Shown piece after piece: positions 33,588 to 41,442 of a stretch of DNA of 64,000 bases. The notes beneath the pieces are model-generated. The model saw only the letters and a program-made list of their open reading frames with translations, did not search any database and was not told the DNA's origin. The stretch covers positions 48,405-112,404 of the forward strand of contig NZ_BJXA01000025.1 in assembly GCF_007990755.1 (NCBI RefSeq). The letters run 5' to 3'. This DNA is from Nocardia ninae NBRC 108245 (GTDB lineage Bacteria; Actinomycetota; Actinomycetes; Mycobacteriales; Mycobacteriaceae). Position numbers and translations under genes: made by a program. The first letter of the stretch is position 1, and each line of letters opens with the position of its first letter.

Positions 33588-34278
33588 TCACGGCGGCCGG
33601 TGCGCGGCGGCGCATCGGATGCGCCAGGTGTTCGTCCAATACCTCACCCACGGTGTACAACTCCGGCCAGCCGGGTGCCCATGGCCCGGGTAGCGGGGCG
33701 ATTTTCCCAGCGTTGCGTAGTGTTTGGATCCGCCGCACGGTCAGCCCCTGATACTCGGCGCCGAGTTCCTTTGCCAGCGTGGCGATCCCGGATGCGTTGA
33801 GCCGGTGCCGCCGCGCCTGCTCGAGTTTCTGCTCGTCCAGCACGATCGGTGCGGCAGGCGGGCACACGATCCCCAGTGCGGCCTGCACCACCGTGCGGAT
33901 CTCCTCGGGCGCGCCCTCGGCACCCTCGGTCATGGCCAGTGCGATGAGGTTTCGGTCCAGCCAGCGGGCGAGGCCGGGCGTGGACGGTGATCCGGCATAG
34001 TCGAGACCACGCTGCTCGCACACGAGCCGTACCCACGACACGAGTACCGCGTGCAATTCGTCGGCGGCCCGAGAGGCGGCGGGGTTGTAGGGCAGGGGTT
34101 GTTCGCTCGGTCTGCGGTTCATCCGATAGTCACCGCGAGTGCTCAATCGGGACTGCCTGGTCAGCGAGATACTGAGATCCTCTGCGAGATCGGGGATTTC
34201 GCAAAGCAACTCAGCGAGCGCACGGAGCTCGATACGGTCGAGGTACAGGTGGTACAGGTGGTTCGGGTGCTCGGTCAC
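33574..34278 (-). CDS. Phage early-region protein with C-terminal helix-turn-helix
   Basis: 234 residues from GTG 34278, whose GTGA overlaps the stop of a 15-codon mini-frame (34275-34322) that in turn overlaps the previous gene's stop, suggesting coupled translation. The middle (ASRAADELHAVLVSWVRLVC) and the end (GIATLAKELGAEYQGLTVRR, IQTLRNAGKIAP, ELYTVGEVLDEHL) form a MerR/excisionase-like helix-turn-helix layout, common next to replication genes in actinophages and related prophages. Probably DNA-binding; exact role unknown. Confidence 0.6.
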   Translation of the reverse strand: MTEHPNHLYHLYLDRIELRALAELLCEIPDLAEDLSISLTRQSRLSTRGDYRMNRRPSEQPLPYNPAASRAADELHAVLVSWVRLVCEQRGLDYAGSPSTPGLARWLDRNLIALAMTEGAEGAPEEIRTVVQAALGIVCPPAAPIVLDEQKLEQARRHRLNASGIATLAKELGAEYQGLTVRRIQTLRNAGKIAPLPGPWAPGWPELYTVGEVLDEHLAHPMRRRAPAAVNDSN

Positions 34279-34318
34279 CGGGAAACCGCCTCGGCGGACC
34301 ACTGTGCGGTGGTGGTTG

Positions 34319-35113
34319 TCATGGTGTCGCTTCCTCTTCGGTGGCATGCCAGTGGTCGAGCGAGGTCACCGTGCGGTGATCGCAGCGGAGCACGGGCGGA
34401 TCGGGATTCACGGCGAGCAGATCGGCGGGTGGGTGGCGCCAGCCCGCGTCGTCGCACATCACGCAGTTGCGGGCGGCTTCGCGGCGCTGCACGGCATCGG
34501 CGCGCAGGTCGCTGCCGTGCGCCGCGTCCCACCGCTGTCTGGCGCGCCTGGCGTCGGCACAGCCACCGCACGGTGGCGGCGCGGGGTGATTGCGGTGCAC
34601 CGAGCATTGCCGGGGCGGCGGAGCCGATCGCGCTGCCCTGGAAGAATTTTCAGGGTCATGGGCAGGGACAGGGGTTTCGATGTGCTCCGGCAATTGCTCG
34701 ACAGACGGTTGAGCCTCGGCTGAAACCTTTGCCGCAGTGGACGTTCGAGCAGATGGTGCAGCACTTGCTTGCGCGCGAAGCTGTCTGGCTTGCCCGGAGA
34801 CCTGGCCGCCTTTGCGGCCCGCGTCGGCCCGCTTACGGCGTCGGTCCTCGATTTCGGCCTTCGACATCTGCCGTTCGCCCCAGCCGTGGAACTGGTAGCC
34901 GCCGTCGACGGCCATCCACAAGCCCACCTCCACCAGCTTTTTCGCCTGCGCCGCCGAGCCGAGGCCGCGCACGATCGCGGCGGGCACGAAACCCTCGGTG
35001 AGCTGTTGCATCGACCACGAGCCGGCCCGCACCCACAGGCCCATCGCGGTGTTGCCCGCCGCGACGGCCTTGGGATGGAAGCCGAGCTGGTCGTCGACCT
35101 GGAACCACGGCAT
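34319..35113 (-). CDS. Phage replication-type protein (replisome organiser-like)
   Basis: 264 residues from ATG 35113 (overlaps the upstream TGA by one base). The N-terminal domain MPWFQVDDQLGFHPKAVAAG, TAMGLWVRAGSWSMQQLTEG, VRGLGSAAQAKKLVEVGLWM is the winged-helix domain that opens many actinophage replication initiation proteins. A basic linker (KAEIEDRRRKRADAGRKGGQ) and a C-terminal Cys/His part (CSVHRNHPAPPPCGGCADAR, NCVMCDDAGW, LRCDHRT) with possible zinc sites follow. Suggests that the element once replicated as a phage. Confidence 0.65.
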   Translation of the reverse strand: MPWFQVDDQLGFHPKAVAAGNTAMGLWVRAGSWSMQQLTEGFVPAAIVRGLGSAAQAKKLVEVGLWMAVDGGYQFHGWGERQMSKAEIEDRRRKRADAGRKGGQVSGQARQLRAQASAAPSARTSTAAKVSAEAQPSVEQLPEHIETPVPAHDPENSSRAARSAPPPRQCSVHRNHPAPPPCGGCADARRARQRWDAAHGSDLRADAVQRREAARNCVMCDDAGWRHPPADLLAVNPDPPVLRCDHRTVTSLDHWHATEEEATP

Positions 35114-35895
35114 CAGCGGTTCCCCTCGGCCACCTCGCGGTTGATCGCCTCGGCGAGCAGCCGGGCGTGGCCGTGCCGGACGTAGGCGTCGGTGTGCCGC
35201 CCGTCGAACAGATAGCCGCGGGCATAGGCGACGGCACCGCCCCAGGAGCGCCAGTTCTCCAGCGACCACCAGCGCTGCAGCTGGTGCCGGGTGGCAACCG
35301 CGATGATGCTCTGCCCCCAGCGCACCATGGCTTCCGGGCTGGCCAGGCTGAAATACGCGCTGAGGTCGGCGATCAGGCGCAACGGGTTGCCCGCGGGCAG
35401 CGCCGTGATCGGATCACCCTCGGCGGCAACCCAATACGTCGGAATGCCGGTGATGTTCCGCTGTCCGACGACGCCGTAACCGCCGGGATCCGTACCGAGG
35501 CAACAGCCCGCCGGACGCAGCGGGTCCGCGATCAATGCACAGGCGATGACCTCCAAGTGGGGGAACAGGCCGGCACCGATCTCGGCGGCGAGATCACCCG
35601 CGATACCCGCCCCCTGTGAATATCCAGCCAGCACTACACGATTGGGCGTTGCTTCGATCGCGTCGATCAAGGCCCGCCTGCCCGCCGCGACACTGTCGGC
35701 GAACGCGACGTGCCGCCCGTAATCCGCTGGGTAAGGCACCATTCGCACGACAAAACGCCGTGGGTCGAGAGCTGCGGCGAAGGCGGCGGTGACCGGATCA
35801 CCATTCGGATTCCAGGTACCTCCGACAATCAAGACATCGATGACCTCGCCGGGAGCGAGCAACTTGCCGAATAAACGGCGGCCGAAAATGGCCAC
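35113..35895 (-). CDS. Lysin B-like mycolyl esterase (cutinase-type serine hydrolase)
   Basis: 260 residues from GTG 35895 (AAGGAC upstream). Alpha/beta hydrolase with DVLIVGGTWNPNGDPVTAAF at the start, nucleophile elbow VVLAGYSQGAG (Ser93), EGDPITA (Asp161) and DGRHTDAY (His234), the triad order of actinophage lysin B. Lysin B releases mycolic acids from arabinogalactan so that lysis can finish. No signal peptide. Unusually it lies within the early/replication operon, more than 20 kb from the amidase. A host cutinase-like esterase is the alternative, but location and length favour phage. Confidence 0.7.
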   Translation of the reverse strand: MAIFGRRLFGKLLAPGEVIDVLIVGGTWNPNGDPVTAAFAAALDPRRFVVRMVPYPADYGRHVAFADSVAAGRRALIDAIEATPNRVVLAGYSQGAGIAGDLAAEIGAGLFPHLEVIACALIADPLRPAGCCLGTDPGGYGVVGQRNITGIPTYWVAAEGDPITALPAGNPLRLIADLSAYFSLASPEAMVRWGQSIIAVATRHQLQRWWSLENWRSWGGAVAYARGYLFDGRHTDAYVRHGHARLLAEAINREVAEGNR

Positions 35896-35986
35896 GTGGT
35901 CTGTCCTTTCGTGGACGACGCGACCGGTTGAGCGCATGACGGAACCACTCGGTCAGGTCGGAGAATGAGAAAGCGCGAGCGCCGGA

Positions 35987-36304
35987 TCAGCGGGGCGCGC
36001 GAAATGCCGGGCCGGGGCGTTCGGCCGCAGTACCGCAGTGGCCACAGGAGTCCGGCTGTGCGACAGTCGTTTCCAGTCGAAGATTCGACGGGTGGGTGGC
36101 GATGGCGTTACCGAGTTCGGCACAGACGGGATTGGGATAGCCGTAGTCGACGTACACCATCCGGTGATCCACATCGACGATGACGCCGTGCTCGACGGCG
36201 CCGCGCACCGCGGTAGTTCCGGTGTAGGTGACGCGGGCACCGATATGGTGCCGGAAGATCTCGAGGACGGGATTCGCGCGACGCCGTCGCGCCGGCTTGC
36301 TCAC
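35987..36304 (-). CDS. Small early-operon protein, 105 residues
   Basis: GTG 36304 overlaps the stop of the upstream gene (GTGA). Core SM-like or SH3-like strands: GARVTYTGTTAVRGAVEHGV, IVDVDHRMVYVDYG; C-terminus SCGHCGTAAER with a CxxC. Function unknown. Overlap shows it is part of the leftward early operon. Confidence 0.5.
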   Translation of the reverse strand: MSKPARRRRANPVLEIFRHHIGARVTYTGTTAVRGAVEHGVIVDVDHRMVYVDYGYPNPVCAELGNAIATHPSNLRLETTVAQPDSCGHCGTAAERPGPAFRAPR

Positions 36305-36549
36305 CGCGGGCTCGGCTCTGGGTCGGTCGGTGCCGCCGGGTCCGGGGTCGCGACGAGTGTCGCGCTGCGCACCCTGGCGTCGCGCGGATCGTGGATGAGG
36401 ACCACGACGACGGCGTGCGGTTCGTCGCCGCTGAGGTAGGGAATGCCGGAGATGCCCGGGCGCCACGCACTGAATCCCGCGAGCCTCGGCACACTCCGCA
36501 CGGCATGATCGAGTGCCATCTCGGCGGTAGCTGATCGATCGCTCAACAC
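36301..36549 (-). CDS. Small early-operon protein, 82 residues
   Basis: GTG 36549 has GGAAGG about nine bases upstream; the frame is open to 36606. Sequence SATAEMALDHAVRSVPRLAG, SAWRPGISGIPYLSGDEPHA, VVVVLIHDPRDARVRSATLV. No family recognised. It overlaps neighbours on both sides by a few bases, which supports translation. Confidence 0.45.
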   Translation of the reverse strand: MLSDRSATAEMALDHAVRSVPRLAGFSAWRPGISGIPYLSGDEPHAVVVVLIHDPRDARVRSATLVATPDPAAPTDPEPSPR

Positions 36550-36662
36550 CGCCCATCCGCCTTCCGGCAGACAGTGATTTGTGTCACAAAATGTTTGGTA
36601 CGACACGCCGAAAGTCGACGGCGGGACGCGCCGGGCGACCGGCGGGCATCGGTGATTGTCAT
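36543..36662 (-). CDS. Short basic peptide, 39 residues
   Basis: ATG 36662 overlaps the stop of the repressor gene (ATGA). Basic sequence beginning MTITDARRSPGASRRRL and ending VCRKADGRC, with three Cys. Support is only the tight overlap on both sides. Confidence 0.35.
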   Translation of the reverse strand: MTITDARRSPGASRRRLSACRTKHFVTQITVCRKADGRC

Positions 36663-36883
36663 CGCATCTCCTCTTGGTCGGGCAAGAGGTCGACGACGCG
36701 GCGCCGCACTACCGCGGCGATCCGAACGAGCTCGTCCAGCGTGAACGAGCCGTGCGCGGCGAGCAGGCTGCGCAGGTCGGATGCCGGCAGCCCGGAACGC
36801 GCGGCCAAGTCCTCGAGACAAAGTCCCGCATCGGACATGGCGAGCCGCACCTTCCCGGCAACCATTTGGTCTAGGTGTTCCAT
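36659..36883 (-). CDS. XRE-type regulator, first gene of the leftward early operon (Cro/excisionase position)
   Basis: 74 residues from ATG 36883. Helix-turn-helix: KVRLAMSDAGLCLEDLAARS, GLPASDLRSLLAAHGSFTLD, ELVRIAAVVRRRVVDLLPDQ. It is divergent from the repressor gene at 37018 with 134 bases between them, the arrangement of a phage genetic switch. The operator AGGTCC/GGACCT lies 14-29 bases before its start, so it is likely repressed by its neighbour or by itself. No clear ribosome site; the transcript may be leaderless. Confidence 0.7.
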   Translation of the reverse strand: MEHLDQMVAGKVRLAMSDAGLCLEDLAARSGLPASDLRSLLAAHGSFTLDELVRIAAVVRRRVVDLLPDQEEMR

Positions 36884-36896
36884 ACGGAGCACATTA

Positions 36897-36912
36897 AGGT
36901 CCGTTTGGACCT
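36897..36912. promoter_or_regulatory. Switch operator 1
   Basis: Perfect inverted repeat AGGTCC and GGACCT around GTTT in the divergent intergenic region, close to the start of the leftward regulator gene. Confidence 0.6.
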
Positions 36913-37007
36913 GTTGCAACTCCCGGATGACCTTTATGGGCGAAATGTCCGAGAACCGTGGGAAACCTTGGCGTTTTTACGGCATGTCGTTTGCCAGGTA
37001 GCCGTTC

Positions 37008-37024
37008 GGACCTCAGAATGGTCC
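37008..37024. promoter_or_regulatory. Switch operator 2
   Basis: GGACC ... GGTCC with seven bases between, overlapping the start codon of the rightward repressor. Same half-site as operator 1 with inverted order. Confidence 0.45.
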
Positions 37025-37284
37025 ATATGGGTGTGGAAAAGGTACCTTCGGACATCAATCGCGCGGTGGGAGCAGAGCTCAGGGCAGCCCGGGCTCGGCG
37101 GGCTCTGACGCGTCCGCAACTCGCGGCGCTGACCGGCCTCGGGGTCAGCACTATTCAGCGCTTCGAGAACGGCGACAGATCGCCGGACATGCAGCAGCTG
37201 CACGCGTTGTGCACCGCACTGGACATTCCGATGCGGGAGTTCGTGGCGCTCGCGCTGCGCGACGTCGAACGCCCCGCGGAGTAA
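37018..37284 (+). CDS. XRE-family repressor (cI position)
   Basis: 88 residues from ATG 37018 (ATG 37027 is an alternative). Complete XRE helix-turn-helix: LRAARARRALTRPQLAALTG, LGVSTIQRFENGDRSPDMQQ, LHALCTALDIPMREFVALAL. Divergent from the leftward early operon, it is the natural candidate for the lysogeny repressor of the element. No protease or dimerisation domain is attached, so control by RecA-driven self-cleavage is unlikely. Confidence 0.75.
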   Translation: MVHMGVEKVPSDINRAVGAELRAARARRALTRPQLAALTGLGVSTIQRFENGDRSPDMQQLHALCTALDIPMREFVALALRDVERPAE

Positions 37285-37510
37285 CGCACACAACCGAACA
37301 TCACCCACACTGCCGTCACCACCGGGTCGCGGCGGTGCGAAAGCTATTGCGCGGGACAGTGAGTCGAAAAGACGATCGGCGAACTGATGCGGCGCGACAC
37401 TGCACGCCCTGACATCGGCGCACGCCGTGTGAGAAGACCGCGCAGGCACCCTTTACTGCCGCTTAGAGCGCTTGCGAGTGCGAATGCACGAGGCCGCGCG
37501 GCGAAAACGC
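37285..37510. other. Right junction region of the phage element
   Basis: About 225 bases without a gene. I found no tRNA, no direct repeat matching the left junction and no integrase; the right boundary of the element is therefore only approximate. Confidence 0.4.
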
Positions 37511-37774
37511 TTATGCGCAGCGCGGATCGGCACCGCCGTCGGCCACCACCACGGTGTCGTCGACGATCACTCCGGTGGCCGCCTCGGCGTACTGCAGCAC
37601 CGCTTCGACCGGATCTACGCCCATCACCCACGCCGCGAGCACGACGTCACACAATGTGCCCTTGCCCTGCACAACCCGCCGGGCGACTTCATCCCCGATA
37701 GCCGTACCCAGCGTGACTGCGGCGTTGTTTCCCCGCCCTGCCGCAAACGGTCTGACTGAGTCGATCTGGTCCAC
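37511..37774 (-). CDS. Hypothetical protein, 87 residues
   Basis: GTG 37774 with AAGGGG nine bases upstream; the frame reaches 37801. Sequence VTLGTAIGDEVARRVVQGKG, LCDVVLAAWVMGVDPVEAVL, QYAEAATGVIVDDTVVVADG looks like a small helical cytoplasmic protein. No family recognised. Between the phage element and the VanW gene. Confidence 0.5.
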   Translation of the reverse strand: MDQIDSVRPFAAGRGNNAAVTLGTAIGDEVARRVVQGKGTLCDVVLAAWVMGVDPVEAVLQYAEAATGVIVDDTVVVADGGADPRCA

Positions 37775-38043
37775 GACTGTTATCCCCTTCACTTCGCTCA
37801 ACCTTGAGCCCCACTCCGAGACAGAACCGGACTGGCGTCCCGGAATCTGGCGTAGTTATATCCCATTCGCCGGGGGGTCGCCCACCAAAGTCGCCCTGCC
37901 GCAGAATGATTCGTGGCTCGCCGAGCTAACCAGCGGCGCGCTGTGAGATAGCCGGAAGTTGGCTCGAGCCGCACACCAGCGGCCGGAAGGCGGCGGCGTG
38001 CGGCTCGTCGGCGGGGACGGGCGTTGCCCAGGAGTTGTTGCGG

Positions 38044-39957
38044 TCACTCACATTTCACGACGGGGATCGGATCGTATTTGACCGTCCGGGTCGTCCGGGA
38101 GACCTCGCGGCCGGAGCGCCGGTCGGTGATGATGCGGGTGTCGGAGATGGTGAAGCCGGGGGCGCCCTCGGAGGCGATGCAGTCCTTGCCCTTCGGGAGC
38201 TTGATGGTGGTCGGCTCGGTCGGCTTGGTCTTCTCACCGGTCACCGATTCGACGTTCAGGGTCTTGGTGCCCCAGAGCCGAACGGTCACTTCGGAATCGG
38301 TGGTGACGGCCTCGATGAAGACGCCGTGCGGGGTGTTGTTGCGGAAGCGCAGGTCGATCGCGCCGTCGAAGACGGTCGCCTCGCGCGCGGCCGGGTAGCG
38401 GGAGATGTAGTAGCTGTGCTCGGTGTGGCCCGCGTCTTCCATACCCGCGAAGTACGCGGCGTTGTAGAGGGTGGTGGCGAACTGGCTGATGCCGCCGCCG
38501 ACGGCGGTGCTCGGCCTGCCGTGATCGATGATGCCGGACTCCACGTAGCCCTCGGCGGTACCGCGCGGACCGGTGAAGTCGTTGAGCGAGAAGGTATCTC
38601 CCGGCTTCACCACCGCGCCGTTCACCTTCCTGGCAACCACCTTGATGTTCACTCCGGACGGGCCACTGAAGCCGTTGGTGGTGAACGTGCCCATGGTCTC
38701 GACCACGCCGAGCCCCTGGGCCGCCTCGGTGGTCAGCTTCGGCTCCACTTTTTCGTAGATCGCCTGGCCGGTCCGCTCCTGCGGCGCGGCGAGCAGCGCG
38801 GCGAACTGCTCGAAGGTCTTCGGCCAGTTGATTTTGTCACCGACGACGGCGGGCACGACGGTGGGTTTGCCGCCGGTGAGTGCGAACGTCGCGTCCTTCG
38901 CCTCGATCTCCGAGGGCGCGAGTTGCGGCGCCAGCAAACCGACCGCGACGTTTTGATCGACGGCCATGGCGAGCCCGCCCTGACCGTCGGGCGCGAAGGA
39001 CAGCACCGACGCGATCTGCTCGGGATCGAGCTTGGCCGACCCGCCCTTGCCCGCGAAGACGATCGGCGCACGCACCGCGGGCTCGGCCACCTCGCGCAGG
39101 GCTTGGTCGACCGCGTCCGGGCGGACGGTGAGCGGTGCGGGGTGCACCGGGAGGTCCAGCGCGGCACCGGTGATCCACTTGTCGATCAGGTCGGTGCGTG
39201 CGGCCGGGGTGTCCAGCACGCGGCCGGGGACCGGGGCGACCGCGACCGGCCGCGCTTTGTCGAAGGCGATGGTGCCTTCGACCGAGGGTCTGTCGTGCAC
39301 CCGTAGCGCCGTGAGTTGGCGATCCAGCGCGACGTCGTCGACGGCGCTGGCCACCGCGACATCGCGGGTGGTGAAGAACGAGGTGAGCCGGGTGATCGGG
39401 TCGAGCGGCTGCTTGCCGATGCGGGCCCAGGTGCCGTCCCAGTCGACGGTCAGTCCCGCGGCGGCGGGGACGAGCCTGGTCTGCACGTCGCCGATGCGCA
39501 GCGGTAGTTCCCGGTCGGCGCGCGGTGCGAGCTCGGCGCGCAACTTCGCGTCTGCGGCCTCGGTGTCCAGGCCACCGACATCGACGCCCGCTACGACAGT
39601 GCCGCGCGGCACCTCACCCGAGGACAGCACCAGATCGACCGCGTAGGCGAGGCCGGTCACCGCGAGTACCGCGCCGACCGCGAGGCCGGCCCGCTTCAGC
39701 ACGGTGCGATTCAGCCGCTGCGCCGGGGGACCGGAGATGGGTCGACGGATCGGTGGCGCCGGCCGCTCGCCCGGCTGCGCCCGATGGGTGGCGCGCCTGG
39801 TCGGGGTGACGTGTAGTGGTTCGGTGGGTGCGGAGTCGCCGCCCCACTCCTGGGGCTGCTGTGCCCCATTGGCCTGGGCCGATTCGAGCAGCTGGCGTAA
39901 ACCGACCTCGCCCGCCGGTTGTTGGCCGCGGCGTCCGGTGCTCGACTGGCTCGTCAC
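38044..39957 (-). CDS. VanW family protein with membrane anchor
   Basis: 637 residues from GTG 39957, with GGAGGAC six bases upstream (the frame reaches 40035). A Pro/Gln-rich cytoplasmic N-terminus is followed by a membrane helix (LAVGAVLAVTGLAYAVDLVL), two repeats of a peptidoglycan-binding-type domain (for example VPRGTVVAGVDVGGLDTEAA, RIGDVQTRLVPAAAGLTVDW), and a C-terminal VanW domain: GPSGVNIKVVARKVNGAVVK, PGDTFSLNDFTGPRGTAEGY, GGGISQFATTLYNAAYFAGM. The family is surface-exposed and of unknown biochemistry, though the name comes from vancomycin-resistance clusters. Conserved in Mycobacteriales. Confidence 0.85.
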   Translation of the reverse strand: MTSQSSTGRRGQQPAGEVGLRQLLESAQANGAQQPQEWGGDSAPTEPLHVTPTRRATHRAQPGERPAPPIRRPISGPPAQRLNRTVLKRAGLAVGAVLAVTGLAYAVDLVLSSGEVPRGTVVAGVDVGGLDTEAADAKLRAELAPRADRELPLRIGDVQTRLVPAAAGLTVDWDGTWARIGKQPLDPITRLTSFFTTRDVAVASAVDDVALDRQLTALRVHDRPSVEGTIAFDKARPVAVAPVPGRVLDTPAARTDLIDKWITGAALDLPVHPAPLTVRPDAVDQALREVAEPAVRAPIVFAGKGGSAKLDPEQIASVLSFAPDGQGGLAMAVDQNVAVGLLAPQLAPSEIEAKDATFALTGGKPTVVPAVVGDKINWPKTFEQFAALLAAPQERTGQAIYEKVEPKLTTEAAQGLGVVETMGTFTTNGFSGPSGVNIKVVARKVNGAVVKPGDTFSLNDFTGPRGTAEGYVESGIIDHGRPSTAVGGGISQFATTLYNAAYFAGMEDAGHTEHSYYISRYPAAREATVFDGAIDLRFRNNTPHGVFIEAVTTDSEVTVRLWGTKTLNVESVTGEKTKPTEPTTIKLPKGKDCIASEGAPGFTISDTRIITDRRSGREVSRTTRTVKYDPIPVVKCE

Positions 39958-40100
39958 GAACCGTCCTCCCCGTTCGGTTGAGTTGGGACTCGCTGGGTGC
40001 GAGTCTCCGCCAACGATAGTGCGCCCCAGCGACAACGTCAGGTGAGCACTGATCTACAGCTAATTCCTTGCAAAGAACCCGGTGGGCCACGCAAAGGGCC

Positions 40101-40139
40101 CCGCGCAGTTGCCGGGTCGGGGGTCTGGCAACTACGCGG
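40101..40139. repeat. Hairpin between vanW and gnd
   Basis: CCGCGCAGTTGCC and GGCAACTACGCGG, 12 of 13 bases pairing, loop of 13 bases. Located in the divergent intergenic region about 130 bases before gnd; no T run follows, so a regulatory role is as likely as termination. Confidence 0.45.
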
Positions 40140-40265
40140 AGCCGATCTGATTATCGGTGCGGCGCACCGTGCGTTACACAGCCGGACGGACCAGGATCGG
40201 ATCGAGGCGGGACAATCGAGGACGAACGAGTGTCCGGCCACCGCACACACGAGGAGAGGGATGGC

Positions 40266-41294
40266 ATGCAGCTGGGAATGATCGGCCTCGGACGAATGGG
40301 CGCCAATATCGTGCGCCGCATCGTCAAGGACGGGCACACCGCCGTCGGCTACGAACGTCGTCCGCACCAGATCGACGTGCTGCGCCAGGAGCTGGGTGAC
40401 GACTTCCAGGGCAGCACCGACCTCGCCGAATTCGTGCGCACCTTGGAGACGCCGCGGGTGGTGTGGGTAATGATCCCGGCGGGCGCCACCGGCGCCGTCA
40501 TCGACCAGGTGGCCGAGCTGCTCGAGCCCGGCGACATCATCATCGACGGGGGCAACAGTCGCTACCACGAGGACATCAAGCGGGCCGAGCAGTTGCAGCC
40601 CAAGGGCATCCATTATGTGGACATCGGCACCTCGGGCGGCGTTTTCGGTCTGCAACGCGGCTTCTGCCTGATGATCGGCGGCGAGGCCGAACCGGTGAAG
40701 TATCTCGACCCGCTGCTGAAATCCATCGCACCCGGCGTCGAGGCGGCCGAGCGGACGCCGGGACGCACCGGCGAGCCGTCGATGGCCGAGCAGGGCTACC
40801 TGCACTGCGGCCCGGCCGGCGCGGGACACTTCGTCAAGATGGTGCACAACGGCATCGAGTACGGCGCGATGGCCGCGTACGCGGAGGGCCTGAACATCCT
40901 GCACCGGGCCAATTACGGCGCCGAGCACGACGGCGAGTTCTCCGCCGAGGAGACCCCGCTCGAGCACCCGGAGTACTACCGCTACGCCATCGATGTGCCC
41001 GAGGTGACCGAGGTGTGGCGGCGCGGCTCGGTGGTCGCCTCCTGGTTGCTGGACCTCACCGCGAGCGCGCTGCACGCCGATCCGAACCTCGATTCCTACA
41101 GCGGCCGGGTCTCCGATTCCGGCGAGGGCCGGTGGACGATCGACGCCGCCATCGACACCGGTGTTCCGGTGCCGGTGCTCGCGGCCGCCCTGTTCCAGCG
41201 GTTCTCCTCGCGCGGCGAAGCGCTCTACGCGGACAAGATGCTCTCGGCCATGCGCAAAGCGTTCGGCGGGCACAACGAGCTACCCGGGGCGTAA
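40266..41294 (+). CDS. gnd: 6-phosphogluconate dehydrogenase, decarboxylating (short type)
   Basis: 342 residues from ATG 40266, with GAGGAGAGGG upstream. NAD(P)-binding MQLGMIGLGRMGANIVRRIV, then DIIIDGGNSRYHEDIKRAEQ, the substrate/catalytic segment HYVDIGTSGGVFGLQRGFCL and the catalytic-Lys segment GAGHFVKMVHNGIEYGAMAA. It converts 6-phosphogluconate to ribulose 5-phosphate in the pentose phosphate pathway. The length fits the short Gnd type, often NAD-dependent, seen in actinomycetes. Single gene followed by a strong terminator. Confidence 0.9.
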   Translation: MQLGMIGLGRMGANIVRRIVKDGHTAVGYERRPHQIDVLRQELGDDFQGSTDLAEFVRTLETPRVVWVMIPAGATGAVIDQVAELLEPGDIIIDGGNSRYHEDIKRAEQLQPKGIHYVDIGTSGGVFGLQRGFCLMIGGEAEPVKYLDPLLKSIAPGVEAAERTPGRTGEPSMAEQGYLHCGPAGAGHFVKMVHNGIEYGAMAAYAEGLNILHRANYGAEHDGEFSAEETPLEHPEYYRYAIDVPEVTEVWRRGSVVASWLLDLTASALHADPNLDSYSGRVSDSGEGRWTIDAAIDTGVPVPVLAAALFQRFSSRGEALYADKMLSAMRKAFGGHNELPGA

Positions 41295-41302
41295 CGCACG
41301 AA

Positions 41303-41331
41303 CGCGGCTCCCGCGGTATGCGGGAGCCGCG
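41303..41331. terminator. Terminator after gnd
   Basis: Stem CGCGGCTCCCGC / GCGGGAGCCGCG with loop GGTAT, shared by convergent gnd and the lipase operon. Confidence 0.8.
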
Positions 41332-41340
41332 CTCAGCGGA

Positions 41341-41427
41341 TCAGAAGCCTGCGGCCTGCGCCAGCAGCTTGGCAACGGCCAGCGGGCCGAACCAGAACAG
41401 ATAATTGATGCCGTAGAGAAATGCCAT
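41341..41427 (-). CDS. 28-residue membrane peptide downstream of the lipase-like gene
   Basis: ATG 41427 to TGA 41341. Begins MAFLYGINYLFWFGPLAVAK and ends in AAGF: one hydrophobic helix with an aromatic first half. AAGGAC lies about nine bases before the ATG, and the start is 16 bases after the stop of the lipase-like gene, so it is the likely third gene of that operon. Too short for family recognition. Confidence 0.5.
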   Translation of the reverse strand: MAFLYGINYLFWFGPLAVAKLLAQAAGF

Positions 41428-41442
41428 GACCGGCAAGTCCTT

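Noticed and set aside
38035-39306. 423-codon open frame antisense to vanW
   Set aside because: Shadow of a recognised family; composition rich in Arg, Gly and His without motifs.
40038-41273. Long frame antisense to gnd
   Set aside because: Overlaps a certain enzyme completely; no ribosome site.
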